DNA of 64,000 bases. Origin: Stropharia rugosoannulata (Eukaryota > Basidiomycota > Agaricomycetes > Agaricales > Strophariaceae). Both the position numbers and the translations under genes were made by a program. Positions within the stretch are counted from its first letter, which is position 1; each line of letters opens with the position of its first letter. Shown piece after piece: positions 11,791 to 24,809 of this stretch. The notes under the pieces were generated by a model, which was given only the letters and a program-made list of their open reading frames with translations, was not told the origin of the DNA and made no database searches. The stretch lies in assembly GCA_028532985.1 (NCBI GenBank), contig JANCIK010000003.1, forward strand, positions 3,668,001 through 3,732,000. The letters are read 5' to 3'.

Positions 11791-14700
11791 ATGGCTCTTT
11801 ACTCCGCCGCCCCCCACCTCCCTTCCTGTCTCTCCTCGTCGTCTCCAGCGACGACGACGACAACAACAAGAACGCTCATGAACGCGCACGCGCACAACCA
11901 TAGCGCACAGCCCGCACTCCGCGGCGCCGCCGACCTCTTCGTTCGCGCAGGCAGGCCCTGGCGCGCCACCAACGCGCCCCAGCCCGCACAGACGATGCCC
12001 ACACCGCCCATGACATCCACCTTCCCCCCGCGCACCGCCGCCCACTCCACGCCGACAACGAGCAGGCCACAGCACGAGTCGTACGCGCACCACTACCAGG
12101 CCCCGAGAGAGAGGGAGAGTCAGAGCCAGAGTCAGCCGCACGCGGTGTACGCCAGCACCAGCACATCGTCGCAGCCCGGAGAGACATCGCCTGCGCGCGA
12201 GCAGCGCCCGACGCTGCCCCCGATCGCGCACCTCGAGCGGCTGGCACAACTCGGTCCGCCCTGTAAGTCCCAATTCTCCTTTGAAAAGTGAATGTATGCA
12301 TGCGCGCGCCCCTTTCTGCGCCTTGGCCCGCGGGCGTGCCTGGCCCGCAACAGCCCCCGCGCGCAGCCCACGAGCAATCATCTCCACCGTGCATTTCATT
12401 TTTTCGTGTTCCGCGCGCTTTTCGTCTTGGAATGCTGACTCTGCCTTTGCCTGTAGTGACACCCCCCGACGACGGCGCGCTGCCGCCTCTGCCCATCCCG
12501 ATCCCCGTCCCGGGCACGTACGCCTACCCGTCTGCACCGAGCACGTCCTCCACGGAGACGGACGACAGTGACTATTTTATGGCGGAGCCCGTCCAGCCGG
12601 CGTACGAGAGCATACATCCAGCCCCGGCTGAACACTCGCAACATTCTTCGGGTTCCAACCCCGCATACACCCAAAACGACGCCATGGCTCAGGCTGCTGA
12701 GCCGCAGACGACGGCGAGCCACCATCACCATCAGCACCAATACCAGGCGCAATCGCAACACCACCAGGCCCAGCCCCAGTCGCAACCGCAATGCCAGCCT
12801 CAGCCTGCCCAGGAGCCACAACCGTACCAGCCACACCATTCGCAGGCATCCTCGTCGCAGGTACAACAACAACAACAACAATCGCTACCCGCCGTCACGC
12901 TGCAGCCTCCGCCCTCCGCGCCCTCGGCGCCCGTGCCGCCCGAGGAGCCGTACGTCGTCGACTGGCTCGACTTTACACGCACGCGCTCCGCGCACTTCAT
13001 CGCCGAGAAGACGTGCGAGATGATCTGCTACCTTTGGTTCGCTGGCCCATCGTCAGGCAACAGCAGTAGTAGTGGAGGAGGAGTGGGTTCGGGAGGAGGG
13101 AGTGTGGATAGTGGAAGTGGAAGTGGGCAGAATGTAAATGGCGCGGCGAGCACGATGGAGACGCCCCCGCCGACGCCCCCGCTAGCGCCAACGCCTGCGC
13201 GCGCGGCTACAGGCGGCGAGGGGCTCTTCGCGTCGCCCACCCCCGCCTCGCTGCCCGCGTCTGTCACTGCGCCTACAACAACGAACTCGTCAACAACCAC
13301 AGGATCGGCCACGACAACGACAGCTCCGTCGACGCTACAGCTGCGCGCGTCGCCGACGTTCGTGGCGTTCATGCAGAAGCTGCTGGAGACAACGCAGGTG
13401 TCGCAGAGCGTGATCGTGCTGAGCCTGCACTATATTTACCGCCTCAAGGAGCGGAACCGGCACACGCCCGCGCAGCCCGGCAGTGAGTTCCGCATCGGCG
13501 TCGCGGGACTCATGATGGGGAATAAGTTTTTGGATGAGTGAGTCCACTTGTACTTCCAAACTTTGACTTTGATTCTGATTTTGGCTCTTTTTTCTGCGCT
13601 ATAGTAACACGTACACGAACAAGACGTGGGCGGACGTGTCAGGGATCGCGCTCTCGGAGATCAACCGTATGGAGCGCGAGTTCCTCCTCGGCGTGCAGTT
13701 CAACCTCTATGTCGACCGCGCAACGTACGCTGCGTGGCTCAACCTTCTCAAGGGCCTCGTGCTCGCCAAGGAGCGCGACGTCCGCCGCTACGGGCCTGGT
13801 GCGCGCCGGGTCCGCGAGCGCGCGGAGCGAGCCGAACGCCTGGAAAGAGAAAGGGAGAGGGAGAGGAATGAGATCGCGCGCACGCGTGACCGCGACCAGC
13901 GCGAGCGCGAGAGGGAACGCCAGGCGCGGCGCAACTCTTCGACTTTCCCTTTGAGCGGCGCCCTCGGCCCGGTTCCCACCCCGGCTTCGGTGTCCGTGCC
14001 TGTGGTTGCTCCTGCGAGCGTGCAGCCGGTGAGGATGTACGCGACGTCGGGGTCGGCGGCAGCGGCGATGGCGATGGGGTATGCGCGTGCCGGAGCGAGT
14101 GGCTCGCATCGCGCACGCTCGACATCGCCTCGGGGTGTTGGCCGCGCGCCGGCGGTGTATTTGCCGTATTGTGCCCCGACCCAGCAAGCGCAGGAGGAGT
14201 ATGCGACACAGGTCGTGCAGTATCAAAACCCACAACAGCAACCGCAACAACAAGCACATCAGCAGCAGGTGCATGTACAGCAAGTACAGCAGACGCACAA
14301 CTACGTCCTGCCCGCGCCGCCGCCGTACGCGTCCTACCCTTCTGGCACGTCGTCCGCGTACACGTCGCCCTCGCCTGCGCCGGGCAGCGTGCGCGCCGTT
14401 ACCCATACCAACGGTCATGTCAATGGAGGCCCCCACACCAACGGGATTCCGCCAACGATGCACATCAGCACCGCGATTCCGCGCGCGGGGTGCAAGCGCA
14501 CGGCGGAAGCGGCGTTCTCGCCTACGAGTGCGGCGTTCTCCTCGCCACCGCCCCCGCCGAAACGGTCCGGCCCTGGCGCGGGAATGGGGATCAGCCTGCG
14601 TATCCCGGACGTGGGCCCCATGAGCGTGGCGAGCGGGGGTGGAGCGAGCAGCAGTGCGAGTAGCGCGAGCCCGCTTGAGGGTCTTGGCAGTTTTGAGAGG

Positions 14701-16079
14701 ATGAGTCTTGGTGGCGGTGCAGGTGGCGGTGGTGCGAGCCGCAGCGCGTCGCCTGTGAGGGGCGAGCGTGAGTGGGAGAGGGAGAGGGAGCGTGTCCTGC
14801 CGAAGACGCTCTCTTCGGGGTACTCGTATGCGATGGAGGATGCGCGCCGTGCTTCGGGGCCGCAGGTCAGTCTCAGTCTCTGGTCCATTCTTAGAGAGGG
14901 TGGTGTACTGACTTTTTGTGTTTGGCTCAGAATTTGTACTTCTATACGCTTGCATCGTCGCCGCTGCGCCCTGACCAGGCGAGCGGGTACAGCACCGATG
15001 CGGAGGCAGGTACGGAGCAGACGATGCAGGTCGATGCGGGCTATGGCCATCGCAAGGCGCGTTTGCGGTACCACCAACCTGTCCTCCCGCCACCGAACGC
15101 GCCCTACGCGTACGCGGACCTCAACGCCCCGCTCGGCGGCGTTGGGATCGGGTATTCTTTCCAGCATGGGGCGTTGCAGCCTGCGTGGGCGCCGACTTCT
15201 TCCAACTCCAACTCCAACTCCACTTCCACGACGACGACGGGCACGAGCGGGCAGTACCTCCACCCGCATGGGCATGTGCATTCGCATACTGCGCATTATG
15301 GCGTGCAGAGCCAGCTTGCGGCGCTTGCGGCACGGAGGGGTGTGCAGAGCGCGGCGACGAGCCCTGCGCGCGGGCTGACCGTGCCCACGCACCACCATCA
15401 TGTTGCACATGCGCACGCGGTGCACACGTACTCGCACACGGCCGCCCAGACAAACGGGCACGCCCACGCTCACGCTCAGAGCCAGAACCAAAGCCAAAGC
15501 CAGACGCAGGGCCACAGCCTGCCGCACTTCCACGACGACGTGTGGGCGCGCCCGCCTGCGCCTGCGTCGGCGTATGCCGCGCACGCGCACTCGGACGGTG
15601 GCAGCAGCAACGAGATGGCGGACGAGGACGCGACGATGGGGTATGCGTACGCGGACTCGCCTATCGAGGCGGAGGGCTCTTCCAACAAGGCGGACTACGC
15701 TCCGCGCACACCGCCACACCCCGCCCAGCAACAACATCAACACCAGCACAGGTCGGGGTATCACCGTTCGACTTACGCTTCACAACCACACTCCTCACAC
15801 TCCTACCACGCCCACGCTCATGGACATGCACAAGCGGAAACAGTATGCACGCCACCGTGTGCGCGCATCCCATCTGCGCCGTTCGCGAACGCGGGCCCAC
15901 CCGGCGTCGGGGCTCAGTTCTACGACAGCCCTGTCCGTGGAGGGGTGCTGCACTATTCGAGCACGGGTGTAGGCTCGAGTGTGGGTGCGGGCTCGAGTGC
16001 AGTGGGCAGCGGCGTGGCGCATGGCTATGCCCCTACACGCCCGTATGCGTATGCGTATGGTACGGGGTATGGGTACTAG
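11791..16079 (+). CDS. Large PHO80/PCL-type cyclin
   Basis: Role: PCL cyclins activate Pho85-type CDKs in phosphate signalling, polarity and G1 control. Model: exons 11791-12262, 12457-13537, 13605-14865 and 14931-16079 close in frame to 1,320 residues. The ATG has a strong context (GCCATGG). Seen: a cyclin box starts near residue 320 (VVDWLDFTRTRSAHFIAEKT) and resumes after a Gly/Ser/Thr-rich insertion with SPTFVAFMQKLLE and VIVLSLHYIYRLKER. Exon 3 supplies the conserved end: NTYTNKTWADVSGI, INRMEREFLLGVQFNLYV and YAAWLNLLKGLV. A charged Arg/Glu stretch and a tail of some 700 residues rich in Gln, Ala, His, Ser and Gly follow. Yeast PCLs are about 280-400 residues, so this one is much enlarged. 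High GC creates long antisense open frames that are shadows. Orthology to one particular PCL is not decided. Confidence 0.9.
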
Positions 16080-16364
16080 TATGCGCAGTAGGTGCGTGGG
16101 CTGGGGGTGTTGGTTGATTTTGGACTTTTCGGTTTCGGTTTTCCCTTTTTTTATTTTTTGTTGTTGTTGTTGTGCTTTCTTTCGGGTCTGGCTCCTCCTC
16201 CTCCTCCCTCTTCCTGTTTCTCTCCCTGTTCCTCAGAAAGCCTTTGCCTTCGCCTTCGCCGGCTTACCTCGTCGGCTCTTGGATGATGCCACGCAACCAC
16301 GCACATGCACACGACTATTTTTATAATATGCACTGCTTATTCGCGCACGCTCTGCGCGCCTCTC

Positions 16365-16395
<31 letters not shown>

Positions 16396-16397
16396 CG
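16365..16397. repeat. ACG trinucleotide array in the cyclin 3' flank
   Basis: About eleven ACG units with one ATG interruption, roughly 290 bp after the cyclin stop codon, so possibly transcribed in the 3' UTR. Confidence 0.85.
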
Positions 16398-18316
16398 CCT
16401 TTGACGCCCTTTCACGTCTACCACCCACCCTATCTACCCCCACATGCGACACCCCCCTTCACCCCGTCCCTCCAGCATCCTCATCATCTCATCATCATCC
16501 CCATCATCATAATCATTGCCGCAAACAAACACCCACCGCCGACGCGCCTCATGAATTTTGCAACCCATGGCATCTTTTCATCAGCATCGCACCTTTTAAT
16601 TCCGTCATCCTGATTTCTTTATTCCTTTCTCTTTCTTATTCCTTTCTTCTTCTCGTTGCATTGCATCGCATTTATATTACACATACGTACGTACCTACAT
16701 ACATACATAGTCAATTAGCCAGCCACTCTCAGTCAGTCAGTCAGTCCGTTGCATAGCATGGTTATTTAACACCACCACCACACGCACTTTTGTCTCCTCC
16801 GCTCTGTTTCTATTTTCTTTCTTTTTCTTTTCTTTCGTTTCATTTATCTCTCTGTCTCTCGCATGCAATCCTGTCCTGTCTAGCTTTCGGTTTTCAGTGC
16901 ATTACCCATTAGCAATTATCAATTATCAATTACCATTACAATTATCATTACAATTACATTCCCATCCCATCCCATCATCCATCCCATCAGGTTCGTTATA
17001 CATAGTAGCACTACAGTACATTCCAATCCAATCCAATACGCAATACACGCATTTGCTCGGAGTGATTAGGTGTTTAATTGGTTGATTTGGGTGTCCAGGT
17101 GAATACCGCGGTGTGACTGCCTGCTCGTTGGTGGGCTCGGACTCGATGACGGACTCACGGATCCGCTGGCTGACTTTTGTGTGTACTCTAGCAATGTGGA
17201 TAAATGAATACATATTTGAGTGGCTTAAACTTAAGCTGTTTCCGTGTCAAACCTCAGTTGGCCGTGATGGGATGGATTTGATTAATGCACCGCGCGCTGC
17301 CGCGTCGGACGTCAAGGTGTTTTATTGCTTTTTTTTGGTTGGCGTGCAGTGGAGGTGTTGCCTGAGCATTGCAATATAGTAGGTAGGTAGGTCAGTAGGC
17401 AGGCGGTGCGCTACGCGCTATGATTCGATATTCAATATTCGATATTCATACACCATGCATGCATCATGATCTGTCCGTGTTCAGGCGGCCGCGCTTCTGA
17501 ATCTTCCTTGCTTCTTTATTTAAAAGTTTCCCTTTGCGTTGCCAGTGGTTGGTTGGTCCAATCCAATATGTAAGTGGTCGGGTGGGGTAGGTGCCATGGG
17601 TGCCCGGTGAATCCATCTCTCCTCCCACTTCGCCCTTCTTCTACCGCGCCTCGTCCTCCGAACGGCCTGGAGGAGTGACTTAGAGACCGTATGCATGGCC
17701 CTTGGGACGCCGTGTTGGGGAATATTGGCGTGTAGCAGACGAAGGAAGGAAGGCCGCGCCTCTAGGCCCGGCCTTGCTTTTCTTTCACATTTCGAACCGT
17801 TATTGGGCCTTTTCTGTGACTCTCTTATGTACATATTCTTTTTTCTTTTCTTTTCTTTTCTTTTTCGGAACGCTGCAGCTTTGGCTCACCGCAACCCGCG
17901 CGGGATCCGGCGTTGTGCCGCGCACTGTAGATGCCGCAGCGAAGCTTTGAAGTGCCGTCTGTCCGTCTGTCCGTCCGTTGTGCTTCTTGCTGCGTTCTGC
18001 GTTCTGCGTTCTGTGTGACTGCGCGGATGCGTCGGGTTGCGTCGTGCTGGGGCCGGACTCCAGAGCCATATAGAAACAGAGGCGGAGGCAGCGAGAGATT
18101 GCCTAGCGTGCTACTCTAGTGAATAGGGACGCGATCAAGTTGAATTCAGATATTGGGGAGTTTACAAACTACTTCGTACTTGCCACCACCAGTAGTAGTA
18201 ATAGTAGTAAATACAGCATAACCAATCCAGCTCCACTTCTTCTTCTTAAAACTTGTTGTGCACCCCGCATCGTATCGTGCCCAATAGAGAGAAAGCCAAA
18301 AAGTGACCGCGCCAAG

Positions 18317-18336
18317 ATGCATGCATGCATGCATGC
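18317..18336. repeat. GCAT microsatellite
   Basis: Tandem self-complementary GCAT units. A simple repeat that can form a hairpin. Confidence 0.85.
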
Positions 18337-19570
18337 GCGATTCCGTTGAGGGAAGAAGCACCAGTGGGTACGTACGTACGCATGCGAGTTAACTATGTAC
18401 TATGTAGCTACTTAGGTAGCGCTATGAAGCTATTAGGCAGCCAAGTAATAGTTAGTTGTCGTTCTAGTTACTTATTACTACATAACTACATAGCCTGTCT
18501 GCCTGCCTGCCTCTGCAACGCCTGCCTCTGCAACCTGAATGACTTTTCTAGCTCGCGCCGCGCCGCGGAACGAACGAGCGAACGAACGAACGAACGAGCG
18601 CAAAAACACCGTCGACTCAGCCCTCTTCCTCATTTTTACCTCCACCTCCACATTCAAGAAGTTCCCGCGTTTCCTGCCAGAGGAAGCCTGGCACTGCCCA
18701 GTGCCGGGTGCCGGAGCGGAGCGCGGAGGCAGCCAACTGGAGCCTTACAGTCTGGCTCTGCCTTCGCCGGGGAAGGCAAAGGCTCGGAAGCCCAAGCCCA
18801 AGCCCCGCAACGCCTTCTGCAGACTTAATACTTACTTATGTAGTACTACGTATTAATCAGCACGGGAAGGTCTCAAGCAAGTACAGGAAGGAAGGGCAAT
18901 TATATATATACATATAAGTAATGGGCCTTCTGCGCCAGTCAGGCGCCTTTTTTCGACTATGTGTTTGGTTTGGGTAGTATAGTATAGAGTATAGTATATT
19001 ATAGTAAGGTTACTAAGGATGGTAGGCAGGCATTGAAAGGCATATTCTATTCTATTCGCCTTCCGAGTTCGAAGACCTCTGTTCTTCTTGAGACACCAGG
19101 CTGTATATCTATCCCGTTCGCGGATGCGGCATGCGGGAGCCCAGCCTCACTACCAGGCCGCAGGGCGTGGTGCGGTGCGGCGGTGCGGAGCTGGGATCAG
19201 GTGCGTTGAGTATATAATTGGGTGGATTATGGTACGGAATTAAAGCTTCTGCTAGCATATATGCCTGCCTACCGGCGACACGCAGCCAGAATAAGATGGA
19301 CGTCCAGATGCGCTGCGAGATGCGTGCGGTGCGCGGACACAGACGCGGACAGGACGCGGGATAGATAATACGTACGTATGCAGGACAATGACAATTACTG
19401 GAGCGAAGTAACTTGTAGCATTAACAAGTCATATTGTGAGTCTGAAGCGCCGCCGCGCGTCCGAGTCCGAGGCTGAGTCCGCGCTGACGCCGGCGGCGGA
19501 TTCACGTTTGTTTCGTATTCGCATCTCACCGCATCTTGCCGCATCTCTCGCTTCCCCCGCGCCCCACCCC

Positions 19571-19593
19571 ACCCTACCCTACCCTACCCTACC
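19571..19593. repeat. Short ACCCT (CCCTA-like) array
   Basis: Four tandem ACCCT units resemble telomeric repeats but lack the second A of the usual fungal CCCTAA unit. The array is far too short to be a telomere. It is either an interstitial telomere-like tract or an ordinary microsatellite. Confidence 0.8.
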
Positions 19594-19850
19594 TGATGGA
19601 TGAATAGATGGAAGTGGAAGGATGGATGTCGATGCGGGTGGGTCGGCTCTGCCAGGTGCGTACCGTGATGAACGTGGTTTTTTTTGTCCTGTTGAATTTA
19701 CGACAGGCGTAGTGGGGCAGTGGGGGTCACGAGGTGCGCTTGAGCCTTGAACGCTGTCCTGAGGAGGATAGAGCGACGCTAGATTGGCCTGGCACTTTGC
19801 CCTGTCTGGCTGGTTGTATGTACTTATTAACTTAACGTACGGGGGTGTAC

Positions 19851-19908
19851 GTACATTAGATGTTAGATGTTAGATATTAGATAGATAGATAGATAGATAA
19901 ATAGATAC
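19851..19908. repeat. TTAGATG/TAGA compound microsatellite
   Basis: Imperfect TTAGATGT units pass into a TAGA tetranucleotide run. Confidence 0.8.
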
Positions 19909-22900
19909 ATTGCGGTTGTGCTGGACGCCGACCGTGCCACTGCGGCCAGGCGGGTCGCTCCGGGTCGCCTTCGCGATGCCCTGGCAGGAGCTAACTTAAC
20001 AGTTTACGGTATCACTGCACAATGCGCAGGCTATGGCGAATACGTGCGGGTCAGTCAGTCAGGCAGGCTGCAGAGGTGTCCGAGTTCTGGCACGGGCCCA
20101 TCTCCGAAGGGCGAGGATGTGCGCCAGTTGAGCCTGTCAAGGCGCAGCGAAGGTTAAGGGGCCGTAATCGCCATGCCAGACCGCGCGCACGCGGGCATGT
20201 GCGCGGTGCCACAGACGGGGGCGACCGTAATTTGCGGAGATGACTACGGAACTTCGTGTGTATATTGAATATTCGCTTTCGAATCTATGTGCTTACAGCC
20301 GCACCGGGCCAAGCACGCAAATGCAGATGCATGCCAGACAGCGACACCGCGCAGGCAGGCAGGCGTTGCGGTGCGGTGCTCGGTATTCGTTCGTATGCAT
20401 CTAAGAAGAAATTACGAAGTCCCGCGTCGGATGGCGGCCGTATTCATGGGCTGGTGAGCTGCTGTGTCACAGTTTGACTGACGCGATGCTGTATGCATGG
20501 GCTTGTGATGCATATCTGACATTAGCCATGCCATGAGCACCCGTTGCTGCAGTGCAGCGTGTGTCTTGTCCCGCTGTGCCCAGCACGGTGGACCTTGGTA
20601 TGTCCAACTGTTGATCACCAAGAGTTAGAGCAGTCCACGGAACGAATTTAGCCAGCGTCGCAGATGGCGCCTCGACCAGGGCGCTTGCGATATGCATCAA
20701 GATGGGCGGGCGTGTGGACCTGCACACATACCGGTAAATACATACAGAGATGTGTCCTGAATTTCTTTCTGAATATGTAATTGCGAAACGTGCATTGCTG
20801 TTGCTACTTGTCGCATTTGAGAATCAGATACATGTGTTATCGTGGCGTTGAAGAGGCCGGATCCGAGGACCTTCGGAGGGTTCGGGTATATAATACATAG
20901 CCAAATTGCTAGTACGGGATTGATGTATTATCAAGTCGCCGACTATGTACTTATGTAGTTGCAAAGAAACATTTGAATCTGGAGACTAAGGGGCGCAGGA
21001 CTTGCGGGTTTCTTTCATGTTCGCACTCGCGTCCCGGTCGCCGTCGTATTTACACCAACCATCCATCGCAGGCGCCACCGCCTGTCCGCATCCGTGCGCG
21101 CAGCCTGCAGCGTCAGGGCCAACAATTCTTCCCGTGTTAGCATCTCCCAGTAAGTATCCACTCTGCGTAAATCGCATCGCCGTTTATTTAGGCCTCGCCG
21201 CGCCCCACCGATCCATGATGCTCCATTTCATAAGCGCAGAACTAACGCAGCACGCCCACTGACACTTCTGTTCTGTTCTGTTCTGTTGTGTCCAGATGGG
21301 TGGGTGGACAAGAGTAGGCCCCGCGATCCAAATCTCCTGACCCGGGCGCACGCAGAACGGTGGTGTGGTACTGGTGGGCGCCATGGAAGCTGCATGTCTG
21401 TCTGTCGATCATGCGCAGCTAAAATAAAATACCAGATGTATTGTGCATTGTGCATATCATATGTATCTTTGTTTTCTAGCCTTGTTTCTCAGAGGTGATG
21501 GTCTGTTTTCTGCCTTGCTTCTGCCAGGTATGGATAATGGGATCGGGGGTGCCCGCCGCGGTTAGCAACATTCAATTTGGCCTTCCAAGAAAGTCTGGAA
21601 ATATGAGGAAATATGTACATATCATATCGTATGTAGCATATCATGGAAGCATCGCATGGAAATGAATTGGTATTGTATGTAGTTGCTATGTAAGGGTCGT
21701 CCTGTGATTTGATTTGTCCGAGCCGCGTATGTGCCATACGAATTCGAAAAGGTCATAGTAGGCCGGGGGCGGCAGCCTGGCGTATTGTCTGTCACAAGTA
21801 TGTATGTACATCATAGCTAACCTCGAGTCCGCGTCCGCGTCCACTCAAACTCCTGATCGCTTTGAACGGACTCGGATGGATGGGGCTCCTGCCAGGATTA
21901 CATATGCACATATGATATCACGCAAGCTCCTGCCCAGCGGAGCACGGAATAAAGCAATTACAGAACAGGCAGACATTGCCTCAAACAGACAAAATCCATT
22001 ATCAGATGATGGTCCGAGTTATGTATCCTGACCCAGCCAAGCGCCTGTGGTGCAGACGGCGTGGCCGGGTGTTGTTCCACATCCGGGTCCCACCTCGCCG
22101 ATTCCGACCCTCAGGGTAAACACATCGTGCAGGGTTCGCTCAGTACGTTGCATTGCATTACATACACAATAAGCATCTTCTGCATGCAAATAGATTAGTG
22201 GACAAATGGGATAAGTCTATATTGTACTTATGTACTTGGAGAAGATTTAACTTGTGCAGTTAGTCGTATGTATCCCTATCAGTGCTGTCTCCATCGGATC
22301 TTCGCGCGCCGGACCCAGTGAGGTGAGTGCCCTGTGCGAAGCTCGATCCAGCCCTTGGACAGACGCGTTAAGGCTCGTAACCCTGGCAGAGGCGCTCCAG
22401 CTTACTTATGTACTTACTATACTTACTAGCCACTAACGCCACATAGTAGTAGTGGTTATACACCGGAAACGCATGCTTGCATGCGCATATGTCAAGCGCC
22501 CTTGCCGCTTTCCGCTTTCGACATCGCAGCGGGTTCTCGTGGTGCATTCTTTAAACGAATTTATTAAGCTAAAACGGGGCGAGCCGCCTTGGGGTTTGGG
22601 CTGGTTGAGTGGGTGGGAGTAGTTCCGGGTTAGGCACTTGTTTTGTCCCTGGAATGGGTGCGCGCTCGGGAAGAATTAAAAGGATGTTTTATGTCGCTCA
22701 CCCAAATTGCAACCCATGAGCTTCCTTCGGAGTCCGGACACTGGAATGAAGGACGGCTCGTGTGCGGGAATTGAGAGGAAAATGCTAGAATAATTGCCTT
22801 ATACGTGGCCCCCCATTGCGAGTGCAGCGGGTGTTGTGTGTGTCTCGCACGCTAAGGCTTTCGTGTGAGCTTTGAGGCGAGGTCGGACGACCTTTTTTTC

Positions 22901-23787
22901 GTTACCCCGCACCTACCTACATATTGCAATGTGAATGTGAAAATTGATCATGGCCGAAAATGCGATGAGATTAACACAGGGGGCGCCACCGCTGCCAGCA
23001 ATGTTTATCCTGCTGGTGCTGCGCACCTCAGCGCGGATGGGCGGAGTACTAATTGCCCGAGCTAAGCCTGAGCTTGAAGCTAGCTGAAAGTGTTTTAGTA
23101 AATTGTACATATTACCATTTTATTTTCTTACCTTACCTACGTGTCGGGTGAGATACAGTGAGAGAATACCGTCGTTGCCGTGGGCGACGCAGGCGTTGCT
23201 GCCACGCTGCAGCGTGCGCACGCTGATCCGGGGGTGGTGCCAGCATCGTCCGCTGGCCGACGTTCCGGGTGCTCCATGATCCGCTGATCCGTCGCGATCG
23301 CGGGCCTGCGCCGAGTGCGGCTGTTATGTCTCGATTAGGGACATAGAAGCCTCTTGCCTTTTTTGATTTTCCGGGAAAGGGGGTGGGATATGTCCCAGAT
23401 ATGGACGGTTTCTCTCGTGCGCGCCGGGGCTCGGCGGGGGTCCGATCCGGAGTATGTATGTATGGTAAGCATCGTCGTCTAACCTCAGGCTACACCTCGC
23501 CAACATGCATCGCAGACTTGTCTGTGTCAGATTTATGTTATGTTGTGATTTGTCTTTTCTGCATTCCCCTACGGGCTTCTCTGTCGCGCTGGCGTGGTGC
23601 GTTGCTAGCGGGGTGGTAGCGGGCGTGGCAGCCCAGAGCTTATGTGTGATGGTGTACTTGGTACAAAACACTTTTTCACATCATTCCATCCTAAAAAGCT
23701 TTGGGAAAGCTTGACTGCGGGGCTTCAATATTATCCAGTGCGTAAGATGGAAGACTGGAATGACAATACATACTTAGTCGTCGTCAA

Positions 23788-24809
23788 CTATCCCAGGGCC
23801 GGTCTGTTATAGCCCATGGCAAACGGCGTGGCGTTCTCTGGACCCTTCTTCTCAACAGCGACAGCCACTCTTCGCTGTGCATCATAAGTAAAGAGATGGA
23901 TGAAAGCTGTGGCAATGACGCAAGCGCCGTTTAGAATAGCACGCAGATCGCGATCTCAGGGATCTAGCGAGAGCTTGTACATACACACTTTATCGCGGAT
24001 CCCTCGGTGGACCCCATAACACTCGTCTTGCTTTTACATAAAGACATGTTTAAGGCAATAACATATGCGCCGTAGTTCTCGCAGGAACATAAGTGCAGGA
24101 AGCGTTCACATTTTTGTATCACCTCCGTACATACTAGAAAGTACCTAGGTTTGTGGCAACGGTCGTCCACTACAGGTTCCGGGCAAGTCCTGCGGGAACA
24201 GTCAGAATCGGTCAGCATCTGCTCGGAGGCTTGAATGTGGCGCACGCAGGGTGATGCAGATTAGACATACAACTGAATTATGCTCTGGGCTGAATGATGG
24301 TCCCCCATCCTTTCACACTAGTGACGCGACCACGCTTTCCAGAACTATAATTTTAATACCTCAGATATAAATACTCCGATGGGACTGGTATGGATGCCAG
24401 CCTCACGAGCGAGCCCCTTGTGGGCATTGTTTAAGATAGGTTAATCAATCTCGGGGATACCATTTCGTAATCTGCGGGGGCCTACAGAGGAATAGTCGAA
24501 AATAGGTTGGACCTGCGCGAACGACCATAGGGAGGGTAACTTTGTTCTATAACAGCGCAAAGCTAAATGCGGCAAATATGCTCTTGAGGGCAGCAAATAT
24601 CACATTAGCTGCTTCCAGCTCGACATAGCATTGTGTCAGTTACGGCGCAGGCTGGAAGCATTCTGGACTTTCCCGACAACAGGAATATTATCTCACATGC
24701 ACATCGTGGCAGTCACGGACGTCAGGTGCATGTCGATGGGCAACCAAGGCAGACGTACCGATCGCGATGCGACAGGAGAGGAGGATGTGAATGGATCCAG
24801 TGTTGGCAT
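23788..24809 (-). CDS. Probable multi-exon gene of unknown function, middle exons unresolved
   Basis: Seen: the 3' end is convincing. On the minus strand a frame ending at the TAG at 23790-23788 reads LRAILNGACVIATAFIHLFT, then DAQRRVAVAVEKKGPENATP, and closes with MGYNRPALG. The first block is hydrophobic enough to be a membrane helix. A plausible 5' exon starts at the ATG at 24809 (MPTLDPFTSSSPVASRS) and ends at a GTACGT donor. Between them are fragments that look coded, such as LEAANVIFAALKSIFAAF and VQPIFDYSS, but I could not join them with in-phase introns. It may be an intact small membrane-protein gene that I failed to splice, or a decaying one. I do not recognise the family. It lies downstream of the 106-residue membrane protein gene on the same strand. 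Confidence 0.38.

Larger units (their letters stand above)
16080..23787. other. 7.7-kb gene-poor region downstream of the cyclin gene
   Basis: No convincing protein gene was found. The first few hundred bases are probably the cyclin 3' UTR and include an ACG array at 16365-16397. Farther on, the texture resembles the upstream island: TACATA/ACTTA words and many microsatellites, such as GCAT at 18317-18336, CCCTA at 19571-19593, TAGA at about 19851-19908, and runs of GTAG, TTCTG and GAACGAAC. Open frames are short and without recognisable domains. Confidence 0.65.

Noticed and set aside
11668..12537. 289-codon minus-strand frame at the start of the cyclin gene
   Set aside because: Shadow of cyclin exon 1 and intron 1. 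Low-complexity Arg/Gly content and no domain.
13639..15764. Long antisense open frames (up to 484 codons) across the cyclin gene
   Set aside because: They run opposite the cyclin exons in GC-rich DNA with biased codons and encode Arg-rich nonsense. The sense frames carry the cyclin box and splice in phase.
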